From Niebla homalea (taxonomy: Eukaryota; Ascomycota; Lecanoromycetes; Lecanorales; Ramalinaceae), in contig JAHGAU010000029.1 of NCBI GenBank assembly GCA_019925105.1, positions 787,972 through 851,971 of the forward strand: a DNA stretch of 64,000 nt. The letters run 5' to 3'. Position 1 is the first letter of the stretch. Each line of letters starts with the position of its first letter. This document shows, in pieces, positions 27,471 to 40,235 of the stretch. The notes under the pieces were generated by a model. It did no database searches. It was given only the letters and a program-made list of their open reading frames with translations, and was not told where the DNA came from. The position numbers and the translations under genes are program-made.

Positions 27471-30400
27471 TACGTCTAGGTACTTAAATAACGTCTTTTT
27501 AATGTTTAATTTAACCTATAAACGGTAATAAACTTATAATGCAAGATATACCCGTAAACGATACCTATACGTAGGCTATATTATTAAAAAATCGACCTGG
27601 CCAGGCGTATAATACCACGGCCATAAATAAAGAAGCTTAATTAATCACTTATATTCTTAAATTAAGAAAAGAGGACGTTTTATTAATAAGAATATATAAA
27701 CCGTTATTTCTTAGCCTTATTAAGGGCCGTAAATGCCTATATGCCGGAAAGTTAAGTTAACGTTAAATTAATAAAGTTAAACCGTAAAGCCCTTAAGGTT
27801 AATATATATATATAAAGCCTTAATTAAGGTTTAAGTAAGAAATTTAAGACGTTAAATAAACATTAAATATATTATAAAATTCTATTAAGTCTAAAGCCTT
27901 AAAGACTATATTAAAATCAAGTTTTTTCAAAATTAATTAAAGATAGATTATTTAGATTTAAACGTATTACGGCCTAAAATCACTCGCTTTAACTTAACTT
28001 TAAAAAGTAAATACGGGACGGAACAGGTAATTAACGGCTAAACCTTTTAAAATAAAGATTAATCCCTAAAAAAGGAGGGTTAAGAACCAGCTATAGAATT
28101 CTTTAATAAATAATTAAACTTAAAATAAATTTACTTATTATAAATTATAAAGATTAAAATCCTTAAGTTAAAGTAAAATAATTAAAACGAGCTTAAACGC
28201 TTTAATTATAGAGATTAAGGGCCTTTAAGTAAAAAGGGGTAATAATCTTAAGGGTATATATATAACGTTATAGTATATTATAAAGTTTTATTTTAGTTTT
28301 AATTAAAATAAAGAATATTTTAATTAATAAAGCTTTATATTGCTTATTACTTTAAATTATATAATAATCCCGTATAAAGTATAATACTTAAACCTTATTA
28401 TTTAGTAATATCGTCGTATATAAAATACCCTTTTTCCCTTTATACTTAAAGACTTAAGAAAGGAAGACCGTCTTAATTTGATTAATAAAAATTAAGTTAA
28501 AAATAAGGATTACTTATTACCGTAAACGCTAAAGTCGTACGATAGCTTCGGCTTAAAAACGTTTAAGGAACCCTTAATTAATTTATTAAATATTATGATC
28601 TTTAAACTAAATATAAATATTAAAAATTAAATACCGTTATTTAATATAAGTTACTCTTTATCCTTAAATAGTAAGTCTTTAATATGTTAAATATTATTAA
28701 ACTTAAATATTATTAATAATTATAATATAATTAATATCTTATTAATATTATCTTCTATATACTTTATTAAGGATAACGACTAAAAAAGACTCTACTATAG
28801 GGGGGTTTCCCTTAAGCTTAATCCTTTTATTAATAAATTAATGGCAGTAAATATTATAAAACTAGTAAATAAAGGATTAAATAACGATTAATAATCTTTA
28901 AAAGTTAAAAAAGAAAAATACCCTTAAAATATATATAACCTTAAAGAATTATTACGGTATTAATATTAAATATTTAATTAATACTATAGAAAGCCCGGAT
29001 ATAATTTAAAAAAGACTTAAGGATTAATATAAGCCTTAAGGGTCTAATTTATATATAAAGTTTACTTAAGAACTTATAGGTTTATAAAAGACCCCGGATA
29101 TAATAATCGATAAATATAATAACCGTTATTAAAAAGTCTATATTAAGATTAAAACGATTAATAACTCCTTAATTATCCCGGATTACCTTATTATTTAAAT
29201 ATTCTTAAATAGATTAAAGGAATTATAGTAAACGTAATACTTAATATTTATCCAGACGGTTATATAATAAGGCCCGGGTGCCCTTAAATTTCATAATATT
29301 ATATAAAGGGCCTATAATAAGGAGGCTTAGGCAGCCATCCAATAGTTAAACGTCTTAATATAAGCTTATAAGGATACGTTAAAGGGTAATAATAAAAGGA
29401 CCTTTAACGAAACCCGGGAAAGGCTTATCTATTAATATTATACTTAAAAGGGGCGTAATAATAAGTATATTAAAGATAAATACTAAAATCTTTACCCTGA
29501 AAAGAAGCTTATAAAGTTCCGTATTAAGAAGGTTAAGATTATTAAAGAGATTATTACGTTTATAAACTTTTCGGTAATAAATTTTTACTTATTAACGTAT
29601 ATATAATAATTAACGACGATAATATCGGTTACCTTAATAAACCTATAAAAGTTAATAATCTTTAATAATAATTATAATTAATATATTTTTTATAAAAGGA
29701 GATTTTTTTAAAGTAAATTAAAACCCTATTAATCCTTATCTTTAGGGCCCAAGCTGGTAAGAACGAGTTATATAAGGGGTATAGGTATTACTTATATAAT
29801 ATATAAGGTAAATAATAAGCCGGTTGAAATAAAATTTACGGATATAATATATTCCCCGGTAAACTTAATTAATCTCGTATTTAAGACGTAACTTCTGGAT
29901 TATAGGGCTTAATTTAATACGATACAGACGGTCCGGACGGTAACGTATAGTTAGAAAAAACTTACTTATAATAAATAAAACGGCTTATTTATAATTAATT
30001 TATAGGAATTTTCTATTATTATAACGGCGTTTAACGTATTTTTAATTATTTTCACCTAATATATATATATAAGTTATTTCGGAGCTCAGAAATTATTTTA
30101 ATTAATAAATATATTAACCAAAATAAATCTTAAACGTAAATACCGTAATAATAATAAGGCTAAAAATGCTTATTATACGTATTATACTATTAAATAATTA
30201 TATTCTTAATTATATAAAGGATATTTTAAACTTATAGAAAACCCGTTAAAGCTTATTTATACGGACTTTTTAAGGATAATTAACCCTTAAGGGTATAATA
30301 AAATAACGTATTATATAACCTTCCGTAATAATAAAATTATAATATTAAAGGTTTACCCGTTAATATATAAATCAGATATAATTTAACGGTTTAAGGAATT

Positions 30401-33159
30401 TAAAGTTAGGTATAAATAACCCCCAGATTAAAAGATTAAACGTTTTTGGGTTAATAACGGGAGTAAATATACGTTTAAAGCCTTTTTAAACTATTTAAAA
30501 TAATATAAGATTATCTTTAAGGTAATAATACGGGAGAATTTTAAGTAAAATCTAATTAATAAAAGGATTAACCGGGAGATTAATAAGAAAACCAGGATTA
30601 TACGGATAACGGGGGTATACTTAAAAGCTTTTAACCGGAATTAATTTAAACGGTAAACTATATAATTATACGGATATTATATATATAGCTTAAAGGAATA
30701 ATATTATATTAAGCTTAATATAATAAGAAACCGGACGTATCCTATATACGGACATTAAGGTTAATCGTATACGTAAGAATAGTAAGATACCGCGTTAAGC
30801 TTAATAATAAGTCGGAACCATATATCTTAATGGATTTTAATAAAAAAAATTAATAAATACTTTAAGGTAATTAATCTATGGGTAAAACGGTTCAAGGAAA
30901 GACGGGTAATACCATTGGATAACTCGGATTATAATAAACCAGTTAACCGGATTTAAGAACTTAAAAGAATAAGAAAGCCTTAATAAAACCCTGATTTAGG
31001 GGAGAAGTTTAGGAATTACGGTCCAATTAAAACGGATATTATAAATATAGGCTTTACCATTATTAAGTAACCTGTACGTCCGGCTATAGTCCCTACTTAA
31101 TGAACGGCTTTACCGGACCCTTTAAGCTTAACGGCTAAAGACCTGGAAATTAATTATAATTAAAAGTAAAAACAGTAAATTAAGAACCTAATTAAAAATA
31201 ACCCCGGTTTTATATTTCTTAATAAACCGCGTAATATATTATTAGATTTACTCTTTTTCTTAACTTTATTAACCCGTAATAAGGATAAACCGTTATACCT
31301 TTTAACCTTAATATCCCTTAAAACGGCTTTAAAGCTTATTAAGTTTAAAACTTATAAAAAAGCTATAATAAATAAATATATCCGGATAAATTAAAAGTTA
31401 ACGGAAAATAATAAATACGGTTCTTTTAAAGAAAACGATATTTAAATTTTAATTATACGGAATTAAATTCCCGCCGGCGTAACGATACTATAAGGATAGT
31501 AAATTTATACCCTTAAACGTAGAGTTAATAGCAGTATAATTCATTATAAGGCCCGGTAGGTGGTACGTAATTTCAAATAATAAGAAGGTATTAATTATAA
31601 TAAAACGTTTACCTCGGTAATAAAACTTATAAGCTATAAGGTTCTCTTTACTTTTATAGCGGTTAATAATTGGGATTTAAAGCAGATAAACGTTAAAATA
31701 GCGTTCCTTTACGGTCTTATTAAGGAAAAAATATATATAAAATAGTTAAAAGGATAAAAAAAAATTAATAAAGACGATAAAAAGCTTTATTATAAGCTTA
31801 AGAAGGGCTTATATAGATTAAAGTAATTATTACGATTATAATATAACCGGTTCTGGGAGTTTATAATTATATAAAGCTTTAAATTTATTTATACGGATTA
31901 TTACGTATTCCTTTACCTTAAAACCGGTACGATTATAACTATTTATATAAATAACGTCCTAATAACCGGCCCGTTTAAATAAGGGATTTAAGACTTAAAA
32001 ATTATACTTAATAAAGAATTCCGTATATTTAATTTAAGTTTAATAAGTTATTATCTAAGTATTATTATTATTTAAGATTAATAAAATTAAACGATTTATT
32101 TTAGTTAAAAAGTTTATATTAAAAAGATAATATAAGATTATAGTTAATAAAAAGCTTATTTAACGTATATATTTATATAAATCGATTTTAAGCCGGAACC
32201 GTTATTTAACGGTTATTAAGTGAAGCCGGAGTTTAAATAATAATATTAATTAACCGTAAGTTTATTAATATATATTATACTTAATATATAACCGGATATA
32301 GCTTATACGGTAATAGTTATTAACCGGTACTTTATAAATCCGTCTTATTAATATTAACTATATATAAGGTAAATTATATATTATTTACGGACTATTATAT
32401 ACTTTTAATTAATATATAAGGGTAAGCTTAGGGCTTTTAGTGGATATATTAACTCCGATTTTACGGCCGATTTTACCCGTAAAATAACTTTAGGTTACCT
32501 TTTAACGTTAAAAGTATACCAATTTATTAATCTTTAAAAAGGCAATTAATTATAACGTTATTTACTTATAAAGTTAAGTATATAAAATAAATATAAATTA
32601 TTAAAGAAACTATCTGGTTAAAGGATTTATTAAAATAAATATAACCCAATAAAGCTAAATATATACTTATTATTACGATCTATAATAATAATTAAAAGGC
32701 TATTATATTAATTAAAAACCCGGTATATTACGTAAGGATAAAGTATATAAGTATTTAATTATATTAATTACGGGAATAACTTAAGGTTAATACCGTAGAT
32801 CTTAAGTATATTTATATTACGGAGCAGGTTATTAACGGGTTAATAAAAGCCTTATTTATTAAAACCTTTATATAATTTAAACGGGCTTTAAGCCTTAAGG
32901 AGCTATCGTATCGATAATTTAAGGACCGTATACTTACTGACGGCGGACCTAATAATAAGCCGGGTAATGGATAATAAGTAATAATTATATAGGAGAACAA
33001 GTTATTTTATAATTAAGGGAGTTAGCTATTTAACAATTAAAGAAGCTACGTAGTAAATACGGTAACTGGACTTTTATATAAAAGGACATAACGTTAAGGC
33101 TATAAAGGAGTTATTTAATAAGTAAGATTTATAGGCTATATATGAAGTTTAAAGGGGAG

Positions 33160-33321
33160 TATTAAATATATAGGATTATTACTTGGGAGATTATGTAACG
33201 CAGATTAGATTAAATAAAACGGACGTATTAAACCCAAGTAGGATAGCGGCATATAGTTTTACATATAGTCTCACCTTATACATAGTAATAATCAAGCAAC
33301 TTACACCTCTCAACTTCAACA
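33160..33321 (+). repeat. Copia-B 3' LTR (162 bp)
   Basis: It begins TATTAAATATATAGG after the polypurine tract AAAGGGGAG and ends ...CTCAACTTCAACA. A 74-codon open frame from 33183 lies in this LTR and the LINE beyond it, and is not a gene. Confidence 0.87.
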
Positions 33322-34826
33322 TTATACCATTGGATTTTCGCGGCTATCCGGGTTTCCTTACGTTTAATCTCCTTAACTCTTATTATATATTTAGAATCCT
33401 ATGTTAAATATCTTTCCTTATTATATACGGCATATTTAAACGTATTCTTTATAAGCCCCTTAATTACCAGCTTTATAAACTTATAAGTATTATGGCCCTT
33501 AATGTAAACCGTATATTTCGTAATATTAAGGTACTTTATAATAATATATTTATAGTTTTAATATTTAAAATACTAATAAATATCCGCCGTTTTATCTTAT
33601 AGCCGGGTTATTTTAAGCGATCCCTTTTTAATAATCTTTTTATTTAAGACGTTATTATATATCTTTATTAATATTACGCTTAATATAATGGTAGAATATT
33701 TCTTTACGTATTTTAAGGAGTTAAGTCTTTTTGTTACCGGAGGAAATTTATAGTTAACGATCTTAAGCTTTAAGTAAAAAACTATATTTTCCTTTTTTAT
33801 ACTTTTTAACGTAATCTTTTTTTCGGTTTTTATAAAACGTAATAAGTATATTTTATTTACTATAACGGTAAACGATTACCTTAAAACTTTAATTAACTTA
33901 TATTCTCCCTTATTAACTTAAGTTTTAAACCTTTTTAAGCTTTCTTTTATTTTTAATAACGTTATATTAAAAAGGATATTCTTACTTTATAGTTTATATA
34001 CCGCGATAATTTATTCTATTAATAATTCCGTTATTATTTTAAAAGCCTTTATTAATTATAGCAGGTTTACTTTTATAACCGCGTTCCTTTCCTTATTATT
34101 AAATAGGCGGATTATTATTATCCTTATTTTTTTTAATATAATTACCCTTTTTTTCGTTATCCCCTTATTCTCTACCGTAAATACCCCTTTTATTACCCTC
34201 GTCGCCCAGCTCTCTTTTACTTAAGGGGCTACCGCCTTTATATTTTCGTTTTATACCCTTAACCTTAAACCGCCGTTTTTACTTTTTATTAACGCCCTCG
34301 TTCCCGCCCTTTAAGAGCCCCGTAAGCGTTCCGCCTCCCTTAATTTTACCTTTATTTTTATATAGAAGTCCTTTATGCTTTTTAATTTAATTTATAATAT
34401 CGGTTAAGTTTCTAGTATAATATCCTTTTACTTTATTATAAGGAGTCTTTTTAAGGCCTTTATTATCTCCTTTACCGCCCTTTCACCCTCCTTTACTGGG
34501 CGACGTATTATCTCCGTTTTTTATTTTTGGTCCCTTAAGGTCCCGTCTTCTTTATTAGCTTTATTTCTTTTTTATATATTTTTAATAATATTTTTACCGC
34601 TATCTTCCCGTTTTTTCCCCCCGCTTATATCCTTCGTTATTAATACCGTACCGGCCTTCCTACCCCCTTATTTACTTATTACCTCCGTACTATTATTACG
34701 CGTTTTACGTATTTTAATATATATATTTTACTGACCTTAATTCCCTTATTTATTTTAAGCGTTATCCGGCTTATTATTATTATATTACCCGTATGCGTCA
34801 TCGCCGTTTCTATTAACGTAGGTTAT

Positions 34827-35004
34827 TGTTATGGCAGTACCTACCCTGGAGCAAGGGCTCCGGGGTAGGGCCTACCCCTGGGGGTGATCCCCCGGGTAGA
34901 CTACCTTCTCATATATGGTAATAGCGGTTTACCCCTAAGCGCTATTACCTACCCCGGATAGCTACTTTTGTCCATGAGATGGCCGAGTGGTTATCACCCT
35001 GATA
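34827..35004 (+). repeat. TRIM-like element, 5' LTR (178 bp)
   Basis: It contains hairpins GGAGCAAGGGCTCC and GGGGGTGATCCCCC, an inverted pair GGTAATAGCG...CGCTATTACC, and at its 3' end GATGGCCGAGTGGTTATC, which fits a tRNA gene box A (TGGCCGAGTGG). Confidence 0.87.
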
Positions 35005-35126
35005 GAGTAATAGCGCAACTTCAGGGTAGTGCACCCCCGGAGTTAACCCTAAGGGTTTAAAAGGGGTAGGTCTACAGTTCGAATCCGAGGACGCCCACAA
35101 AAAAAAAAAAAAAAAAAAAAAAAAAA
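34980..35126 (+). other. tRNA-derived, SINE-like segment with 28-A tail spanning the LTR/interior border
   Basis: Box A (TGGCCGAGTGG, 34980-34990) is in the LTR. Box B (AGTTCGAATCC, about 35078-35090) is in the interior, about 100 bp downstream. ACGCCCAC and an A28 tract (35099-35126) follow. Box A looks like tRNA-Ser/Leu. The T-arm does not pair properly, so it is not a working tRNA. The layout is that of a tRNA-derived SINE head plus poly(A), here fused to an LTR. Confidence 0.6.
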
Positions 35127-35227
35127 GTGAGACTTTTGGGTAACTCAGGAGGTAAGACTGAGCGTGAGTACGGGGCGGGTAGGACCCGCTACCCTACAGT
35201 ACCGGGGGCCGAGGTCCGAGGTACAGC

Positions 35228-35458
35228 GGGGGCCGGAATGCCCGAAAACTACCGAGGGGGGCCGGAATGCCCGAAAACTACCGAGGGGGCCGGAATGCCC
35301 GAAAACTACCGAGGGGGGCCGGAATGCCCGAAAACTACCGAGGGGGGCCGGAATGCCCGAAAACTACCGAGGGGGGCCGGAATACCCGAAAACTACTGAG
35401 GGGGGCCGGAATGCCCGAAAACTACCGATACGGGGGGCTGAAACGCCCAAAAACTACG
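35228..35458 (+). repeat. 30-bp minisatellite (7 units plus 1 diverged)
   Basis: The unit is GGAATGCCCGAAAACTACCG plus a G-run of 5-6 and GCC. Units are 29-30 bp, the sixth has two C-to-T changes, and the eighth is diverged. Several overlapping open frames (35127-35494) are by-products of the repeat. Confidence 0.85.
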
Positions 35459-35852
35459 CGGGTTAATCGTAGGACCGTAGGTAAGGCACCTTAAGACGTG
35501 GCCTTTACCTGCCCAATAAGGAACGGTGCGGATACGGGTACCTACTGAAGGTTACCCGGGCCTGCCCAATAAGAGATACGGGTTATTCCTGACGAGGATA
35601 CTAAACCCCGGGTTATACCCTTATAAAGTTACTAAGCCCCTGGATTATACCTATAAGCCACTGAATCCGGGTCCGGCCTAAAAGATTCGGATTTATACCG
35701 GAGGTAATCTCCCTTAAGTAAGGAGCTTTTAACCCTTACTTACTTACCTAATTAGGTTTTAAGAGGACCTCCAGCCCGGGGGGGTAACTCCCCCCCGGAG
35801 GCGTGGTTTATAGTCTGTGGGCTCGGGGACGAGCCCATAAAAGAGGGGATAC
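35459..35852 (+). other. TRIM-like element, non-coding 3' interior
   Basis: No gene is seen. CTGCCCAATAAG occurs twice (35509 and 35562), and there are short repeats of 'CCCCGGGTTATACC..TATAA' type at 35606-35660. GC-rich hairpins (35775-35805 and 35818-35838) precede the purine tract at the 3' LTR. Confidence 0.5.
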
Positions 35853-36030
35853 TGTTATGGCAGTACCTACCCTGGAGCAAGGGCTCCGGGGTAGGGCCTA
35901 CCCCTGGGGGTGATCCCCCGGGTAGACTACCTTCTCATATATGGTAATAGCGGCTTACCCCTAAGCGCTATTACCTACCCCGGATAGCTACTTTTGTCCA
36001 TGAGATGGCCGAGTGGTTATCACCCTGACA
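35853..36030 (+). repeat. TRIM-like element, 3' LTR (178 bp)
   Basis: It is identical to the 5' LTR except C for T in GCGGCTTACC and in the terminal TGACA. Confidence 0.87.
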
Positions 36031-37807
36031 GTTATTTACCCGTTTACCACCTTATTCTTAACTATTACGCCACTTTTACTTATCGCACTTAATATACCCC
36101 CCTTACTGTTACTAGAGTTATGCATATACGCATCGTTTTGGACCTCTGGGGTCCCTTTGTTCGTCGCCATTCAATCCTCTCCAAACGGAATATATTAATT
36201 TTTAATTTATTAATATTATAATATCTATTAATATTATTTAATTAATAATAGAATTATACCGAGGGAGAAACTTCCGGAAACTAAGTCTTTAATCTTAAAG
36301 GTTATCTTTAATGAAAAAATAAAAACTTAAAGTCCTTAAATTAATACTTACGCGTAAAGAAATATTAATTACTTAATTAAATTTAAACTTAAAGCTAAAA
36401 TTAAGTAAAAAGTCCGATAAATTTTTTAACTTTAATAATTCTAATTTTAATTAATATTTAATTAATAAATCGTTTAAAAATAGGGGATATTCCGTATTGT
36501 ATAACGGGATCTAGCCTTCTGTTTTTGAACGGAGCTTAAAAATAACTTATTAAGCGGTGGTATTAAAGATTCTTTAAATATTTTTAAGCTACAGTTATCG
36601 TAAGACTTTAGCGTAAATAAGGGTAAATATTCCTTATTTACGTTTTTAACTACTTTTTAAATAATCCTTCGGTTTTCTTTCTGAAGGTTTTTTAAATAAA
36701 AACGGAAGAATTTATTTTTAACTTAATAATAAAAATAATAAGAAGATTTCCGTATTAATAAAGCGGAATAATAATATACTTAAGGGTTTTAATAATAAAG
36801 CTTAAATTCTAAATAAAATTCAGTTTATTTCGATTAATAGTAAATTGAAACTTTATAGATATTTAAGCTATTTTTATGCCTTTTTATATTTAATATAATA
36901 TAGAGAGTTAATTTCTATAATTAATTATTATTCCTTATTTTAAAGGTTATAATTTTTATTTATAATTATTTTATCCTTAATCTTCCGGGTATTAATTAAA
37001 TTAAGTAATCTTCCGGGTTAATTAAAATATAAAGGATTGATTAATTAATTCTTAATTTCCCTTTTTAAAATATAGAATTTCGGTTTAAATAAATAAACTT
37101 CCTTCTTTTTAAATTTAATCCTTAAAAATAATTTTAATTAAATAATTTTAAAAATAAAATTAAGTTATATCCTTATTATATAATTAAAGTTATTATCTTA
37201 AAAATAAGATTTTTTATTATAAAAAGTGAAAGTTTAAAGTTTTTTAATTTTATAATATTCCGTAATCCTTATAAAAGGTTTTAATTAAGTAATCTTAACG
37301 GCGGAATAAAGTTAAAAATCCTTTAAATTATAAAGAGAATTTAAATTAAATAAAAATTTCTTATTATAACTATAAAATTTAAGGGTTTAAACTTTAAAGA
37401 GTTTAATTAAGGTTAAAATTTCTTAATTAAGACCTTTATTAAGGTTTTATTTAACGCTTTATATTATAAAGTTAAAATTTTCATATATAACCGGTTTCCG
37501 GCGTATAAGTATTGGCGTATAGTTAACTTATAAGGTTAAGAAATAAGTATTTATACTTTTTAATTAATAAATATATATATCCCGGTAATAATAAAATTAA
37601 AGGATTTTATCCTTATAGAATTTCAAATTATTAAGTTATTGGCTAGCTTTATAGCTTAAAGATTATAATTTAATAATATTCTTAAGCAGAATACTTTTAT
37701 CTTTTAAGTATATTTTACATAGTAAAATCTCTATATTATAATTATGAAATTAAATAAAAAAAAATATCCTTATAAGGTATCGCTATCGCGAGGCCGGGCT
37801 TATAACC

Positions 37808-37959
37808 TTTTAAAATATAAGGTATAAGTTGCTTAATTATTTCTTAAGTATAAAAGTATAATTAAGTACTTTTATATCCTAGTTATCCCAATCGGGTCTA
37901 GCTTCGGATTATATCTAATCTACCCGACTGCCGGGTAACTAATGTGAGTACTTTCAACA
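37808..37959 (-). repeat. Copia-A copy 2, 5' LTR (152 bp)
   Basis: It is followed on the minus strand by GGTTATAAGCCCGGCCTCGC (primer binding site, 37788-37807). The outer flank AAGTT (37960-37964) is the right TSD. Confidence 0.87.
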
Positions 37960-38854
37960 AAGTTAAATAAATTTCTAGGATAATCCTTAATTATTAAATA
38001 TATTAATTAATATTAAAGCTTAAATAAATTTAACTTTATAAATATATACCGTTTAATAAAACTTATAATTAATTTCCGCTATCTTACCGTAAATAGCTTT
38101 TTTTAATAATAAATAAAATTTTTATTATAATACTTATTAATTATAATATTATTTAATTAATAATTAAGGATAAAAGAAGTAATATAAAATACTTTTTTAT
38201 ATTATTAATTAAAAAAATTTAAATATAATCCTTGGTTTATTAACCTTATATACTTTATAAATAATAATTAATCCGGTGGCGGATAAATAACGTTTTAAAA
38301 TTAATTTTTATAAGTTATAAAGTAACAACGTTAATAACTTTAATTAAAGTTTAATGGAAATTAATAAGGTTTTTATAATTATTTACGTAAGTATAATAAC
38401 GGAGCGCTTAAAAATACAGTGAATCCCTTAAAGTAATTTAATATATATAAATATTATAAAAAACTTTATTAACCGGAATATCCCGAAAGAGTTAAATAAG
38501 TATATAAATGTTTTTCCTAATAATATAATTAATATTTTACTTAAATTAAGGTAAAGGGATTATATTATTAACTTAAATAATAAAAAATTACTATATAATC
38601 CTTTATATAATTTATCTTAAGTAAAGTTAATAAAGCTTTAATAGTATCTTAAGCATATTATAACCCGGGATTGGATTTATTATTTAACGTCGCCCGTAAA
38701 CGTTTTAATCCTTTTTATACTTAAGAAATATAATAGCCTTTATCTTTATATTAATTATTATAAGTTAAATACGGTTATAGTTAAAAATTAATACTTATTA
38801 TTTTTAATTATTAAGACCTTTAACCGGTTAAATAACTTTAAACAATTTATTAAG
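37960..38854 (+). mobile_element. Gypsy element, part 2: start of reverse transcriptase
   Basis: This continues the Gypsy interrupted at 18275. From about 38460 a plus-strand frame reads IPKELNKYINVF, PLYNLS, LTSPVNVLILFILKKYNS, LYLYINYYKLN, YLLFLIIKTFNRLNNF. These are in the order and spacing of the Ty3/Gypsy reverse transcriptase N-terminal blocks (PLY.LS, SP..SPILFV.KKDGS, R.C.DYR.LN, YPLPLI...RL). Asp and Gly residues are altered by RIP. The polymerase is cut at 38854 before the YxDD motif by the LTR of the next element; the rest is not in the window. Confidence 0.78.
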
Positions 38855-38992
38855 TGTCAGAAGTGCAGAAGGCAGAGACCTCGGTTAATACCAAAAGGGG
38901 ACTAGCCTACTTTCTGGACTTCTCATAGATAGATATCGCTCAGCACCTTATATAGTACTTAATTAAGCAAGTTATACCCTATTATTTTAAAA
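38855..38992 (+). repeat. Copia-C 5' LTR (138 bp, boundaries inferred)
   Basis: The left border is where the Gypsy frame stops; the right border is set by the primer site at 38993. Its 3' part AATTAAGCAAGTTATACCCT matches AATCAAGCAACTTATACCT at the same place in the Copia-A and Copia-B LTRs. Confidence 0.6.
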
Positions 38993-40028
38993 GGTTATAA
39001 GCCCGGCTTATATGCTTACCACTACGCTTAATAATTAGCAAGCCTTAATAACGATAGCTTAAACACTTTAAGAGCCGTATTATCGCTTTACTAATATCGT
39101 AATAGCTCTTATTATTACTATAATTACTACAGTTACTTAATAGTCCTATCGATTTAAGTTTTAACCACCAGAAAAATAAGGAAATTGGGATAAAAATAAG
39201 AAGGTTAGGACGATACCCAGCCTGAAACCTTATTTATACGCAGACCGTAAGGTATAATAGCCTTATATACCGATTTACGCGTACGTTATAAAGGTATAAA
39301 AGCACCTATAGGGCCGTTAGATCGGCGGATCCTTAGTATACGCGTTAATACCCCTAAAGAATAAAGGAAAACGTTTATTTATTATTAAAGCGGCCTATAA
39401 AGCTTACTATTATATATACCCAGTTTCTTAATTAAGTTAATTACTTAATTTAAGCTATTACTATTTTAGCTTTATATTAAAGTTTACCTTAATTACCATA
39501 CTGAAGTTTAAATATAAAAAGAAACAAGATATTTACTTTTAAGGTTTTTTCTTCTTTATTAAAATTATTAAGGCTTAAATTAATTATAACTTTATTTCTA
39601 GGGGCTCTTTATTAAAATCTTTATGAATATATCGATTATTCTAATTTATATATTTTATTACTTCAGCCCATAATTAAATTATTTATCCTTAAATAACGTT
39701 CTTTTACCCGGCGTATTATATATACTTTATAAGCTTTACGCCTTACATGGTCCATTAAGATTAAAAAGCTCTATTACTTATTATTAGCCTTTAAATTATG
39801 GTTCTCGTTAAATAAAAAGAAACTCCGGGTTTATTACCGTTTACTTTATAAAACGTTCCGTTTTATATATATATTATTTAGGAAAGTTATAGTTTTGAAG
39901 GATAATAACCTAGAATATTATTTATTATTATCGTTATTTAAGTTATCCTTATTTAAAGGCTTAATATTATTAATTATAATCCCGTCGCCTTTTAATAATA
40001 AAGATTTCTTTAATTTTTAGGCTAAATT

Positions 40029-40235
<207 letters not shown>

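Larger units (their letters stand above)
27291..33321 (+). mobile_element. Copia-B retrotransposon, complete (6031 bp), inside LINE copy d
   Basis: The element has 162-bp LTRs (27291-27452 and 33160-33321), a perfect TSD TTATA (27286-27290 and 33322-33326), a primer binding site at 27453-27470 and a polypurine tract at 33151-33159. The pol order is integrase then reverse transcriptase then RNase H, which defines Copia. IYTD near 30252-30270 is an integrase catalytic Asp. RFWVNNGSKYTFKAF at 30441-30485 has the second catalytic Asp as Asn. YINNVLITG at 31944-31970 has both polymerase Asp as Asn. The RNase H end VINGLIKAL is near 32830-32855. Gln codons are widely TAA/TAG. Confidence 0.9.
34827..36030 (+). 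mobile_element. Young small LTR element (TRIM-like, 1204 bp) with tRNA-like segment, poly(A) and minisatellite
   Basis: Two 178-bp direct repeats (34827-35004 and 35853-36030) differ at only two sites, both C/T. They begin TGTTATGGCAG and end TGATA/TGACA. TSD GTTAT lies at 34822-34826 and 36031-36035. A purine tract (AAAAGAGGGGATAC) precedes the 3' copy. The 848-bp interior codes for no transposition protein. It holds a tRNA-like box B (35080-35092), a 28-A tract (35099-35126) and seven to eight 30-bp repeats. The base composition is GC-rich and unmutated, so it inserted into LINE copy d after that LINE was RIPed, or is too short or too rare to be RIPed. No initiator-Met primer site is present. 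I know of no described family with this layout. Confidence 0.85.
23128..36193 (-). mobile_element. LINE (Tad1-like), copy d: full-length, split by Copia-B and a small LTR element
   Basis: A 15-bp duplication (ATTAATTTTTAATTT) flanks the element at 23113-23127 and 36194-36208. Its 3' end, on the minus strand, is a (TCAA)n-type tail at 23128-23148, and the ORF1 ATG is at 36168-36170. Without Copia-B (27291-33321 plus TSD) and the 1.2-kb element (34827-36030 plus TSD), about 5.8 kb remains, equal to copy e. The polymerase palm segment lies near 24960-24990. ORF1 occupies the part from 36170 to about 33327 and is broken by RIP-type stops. The tail and variable-length TSD mark target-primed insertion. 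Confidence 0.85.
18276..37959 (-). mobile_element. Copia-A retrotransposon, copy 2 (complete, split by a LINE)
   Basis: On the minus strand the order is 5' LTR 37808-37959, primer binding site 37790-37807, body 36209-37807 and 18428-23127, polypurine tract 18428-18440, and 3' LTR 18276-18427. Removing the inserted LINE and one TSD copy leaves about 6.6 kb. The reverse transcriptase active site is at 19990-20010 (minus): YINNVLI in place of Y-x-D-D-VLI, both catalytic Asp changed to Asn. Downstream the frame reads like Copia ('FNLRLIYYYLSI' in the place of F.M.DLG...LG). The element inserted into the Gypsy element with TSD AAGTT. It is inactive through RIP. Confidence 0.87.

Noticed and set aside
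33183..33407. 74-codon plus-strand open frame
   Set aside because: It spans the Copia-B 3' LTR and the neighbouring LINE across an insertion junction, so it is chance.
34980..35098. A functional tRNA-Ser/Leu gene
   Set aside because: Box A and box B are present, but they are about 100 bp apart, the T-stem does not pair and no proper acceptor stem forms. A SINE-like remnant explains it better.
35228..35458. CRISPR-like array
   Set aside because: The units are directly adjacent with no unique spacers; this is a minisatellite in a eukaryotic retroelement.
35127..35494. Three overlapping open frames of 75-100 codons
   Set aside because: They are different frames of the same 30-bp minisatellite; no frame is favoured and the period gives the openness.
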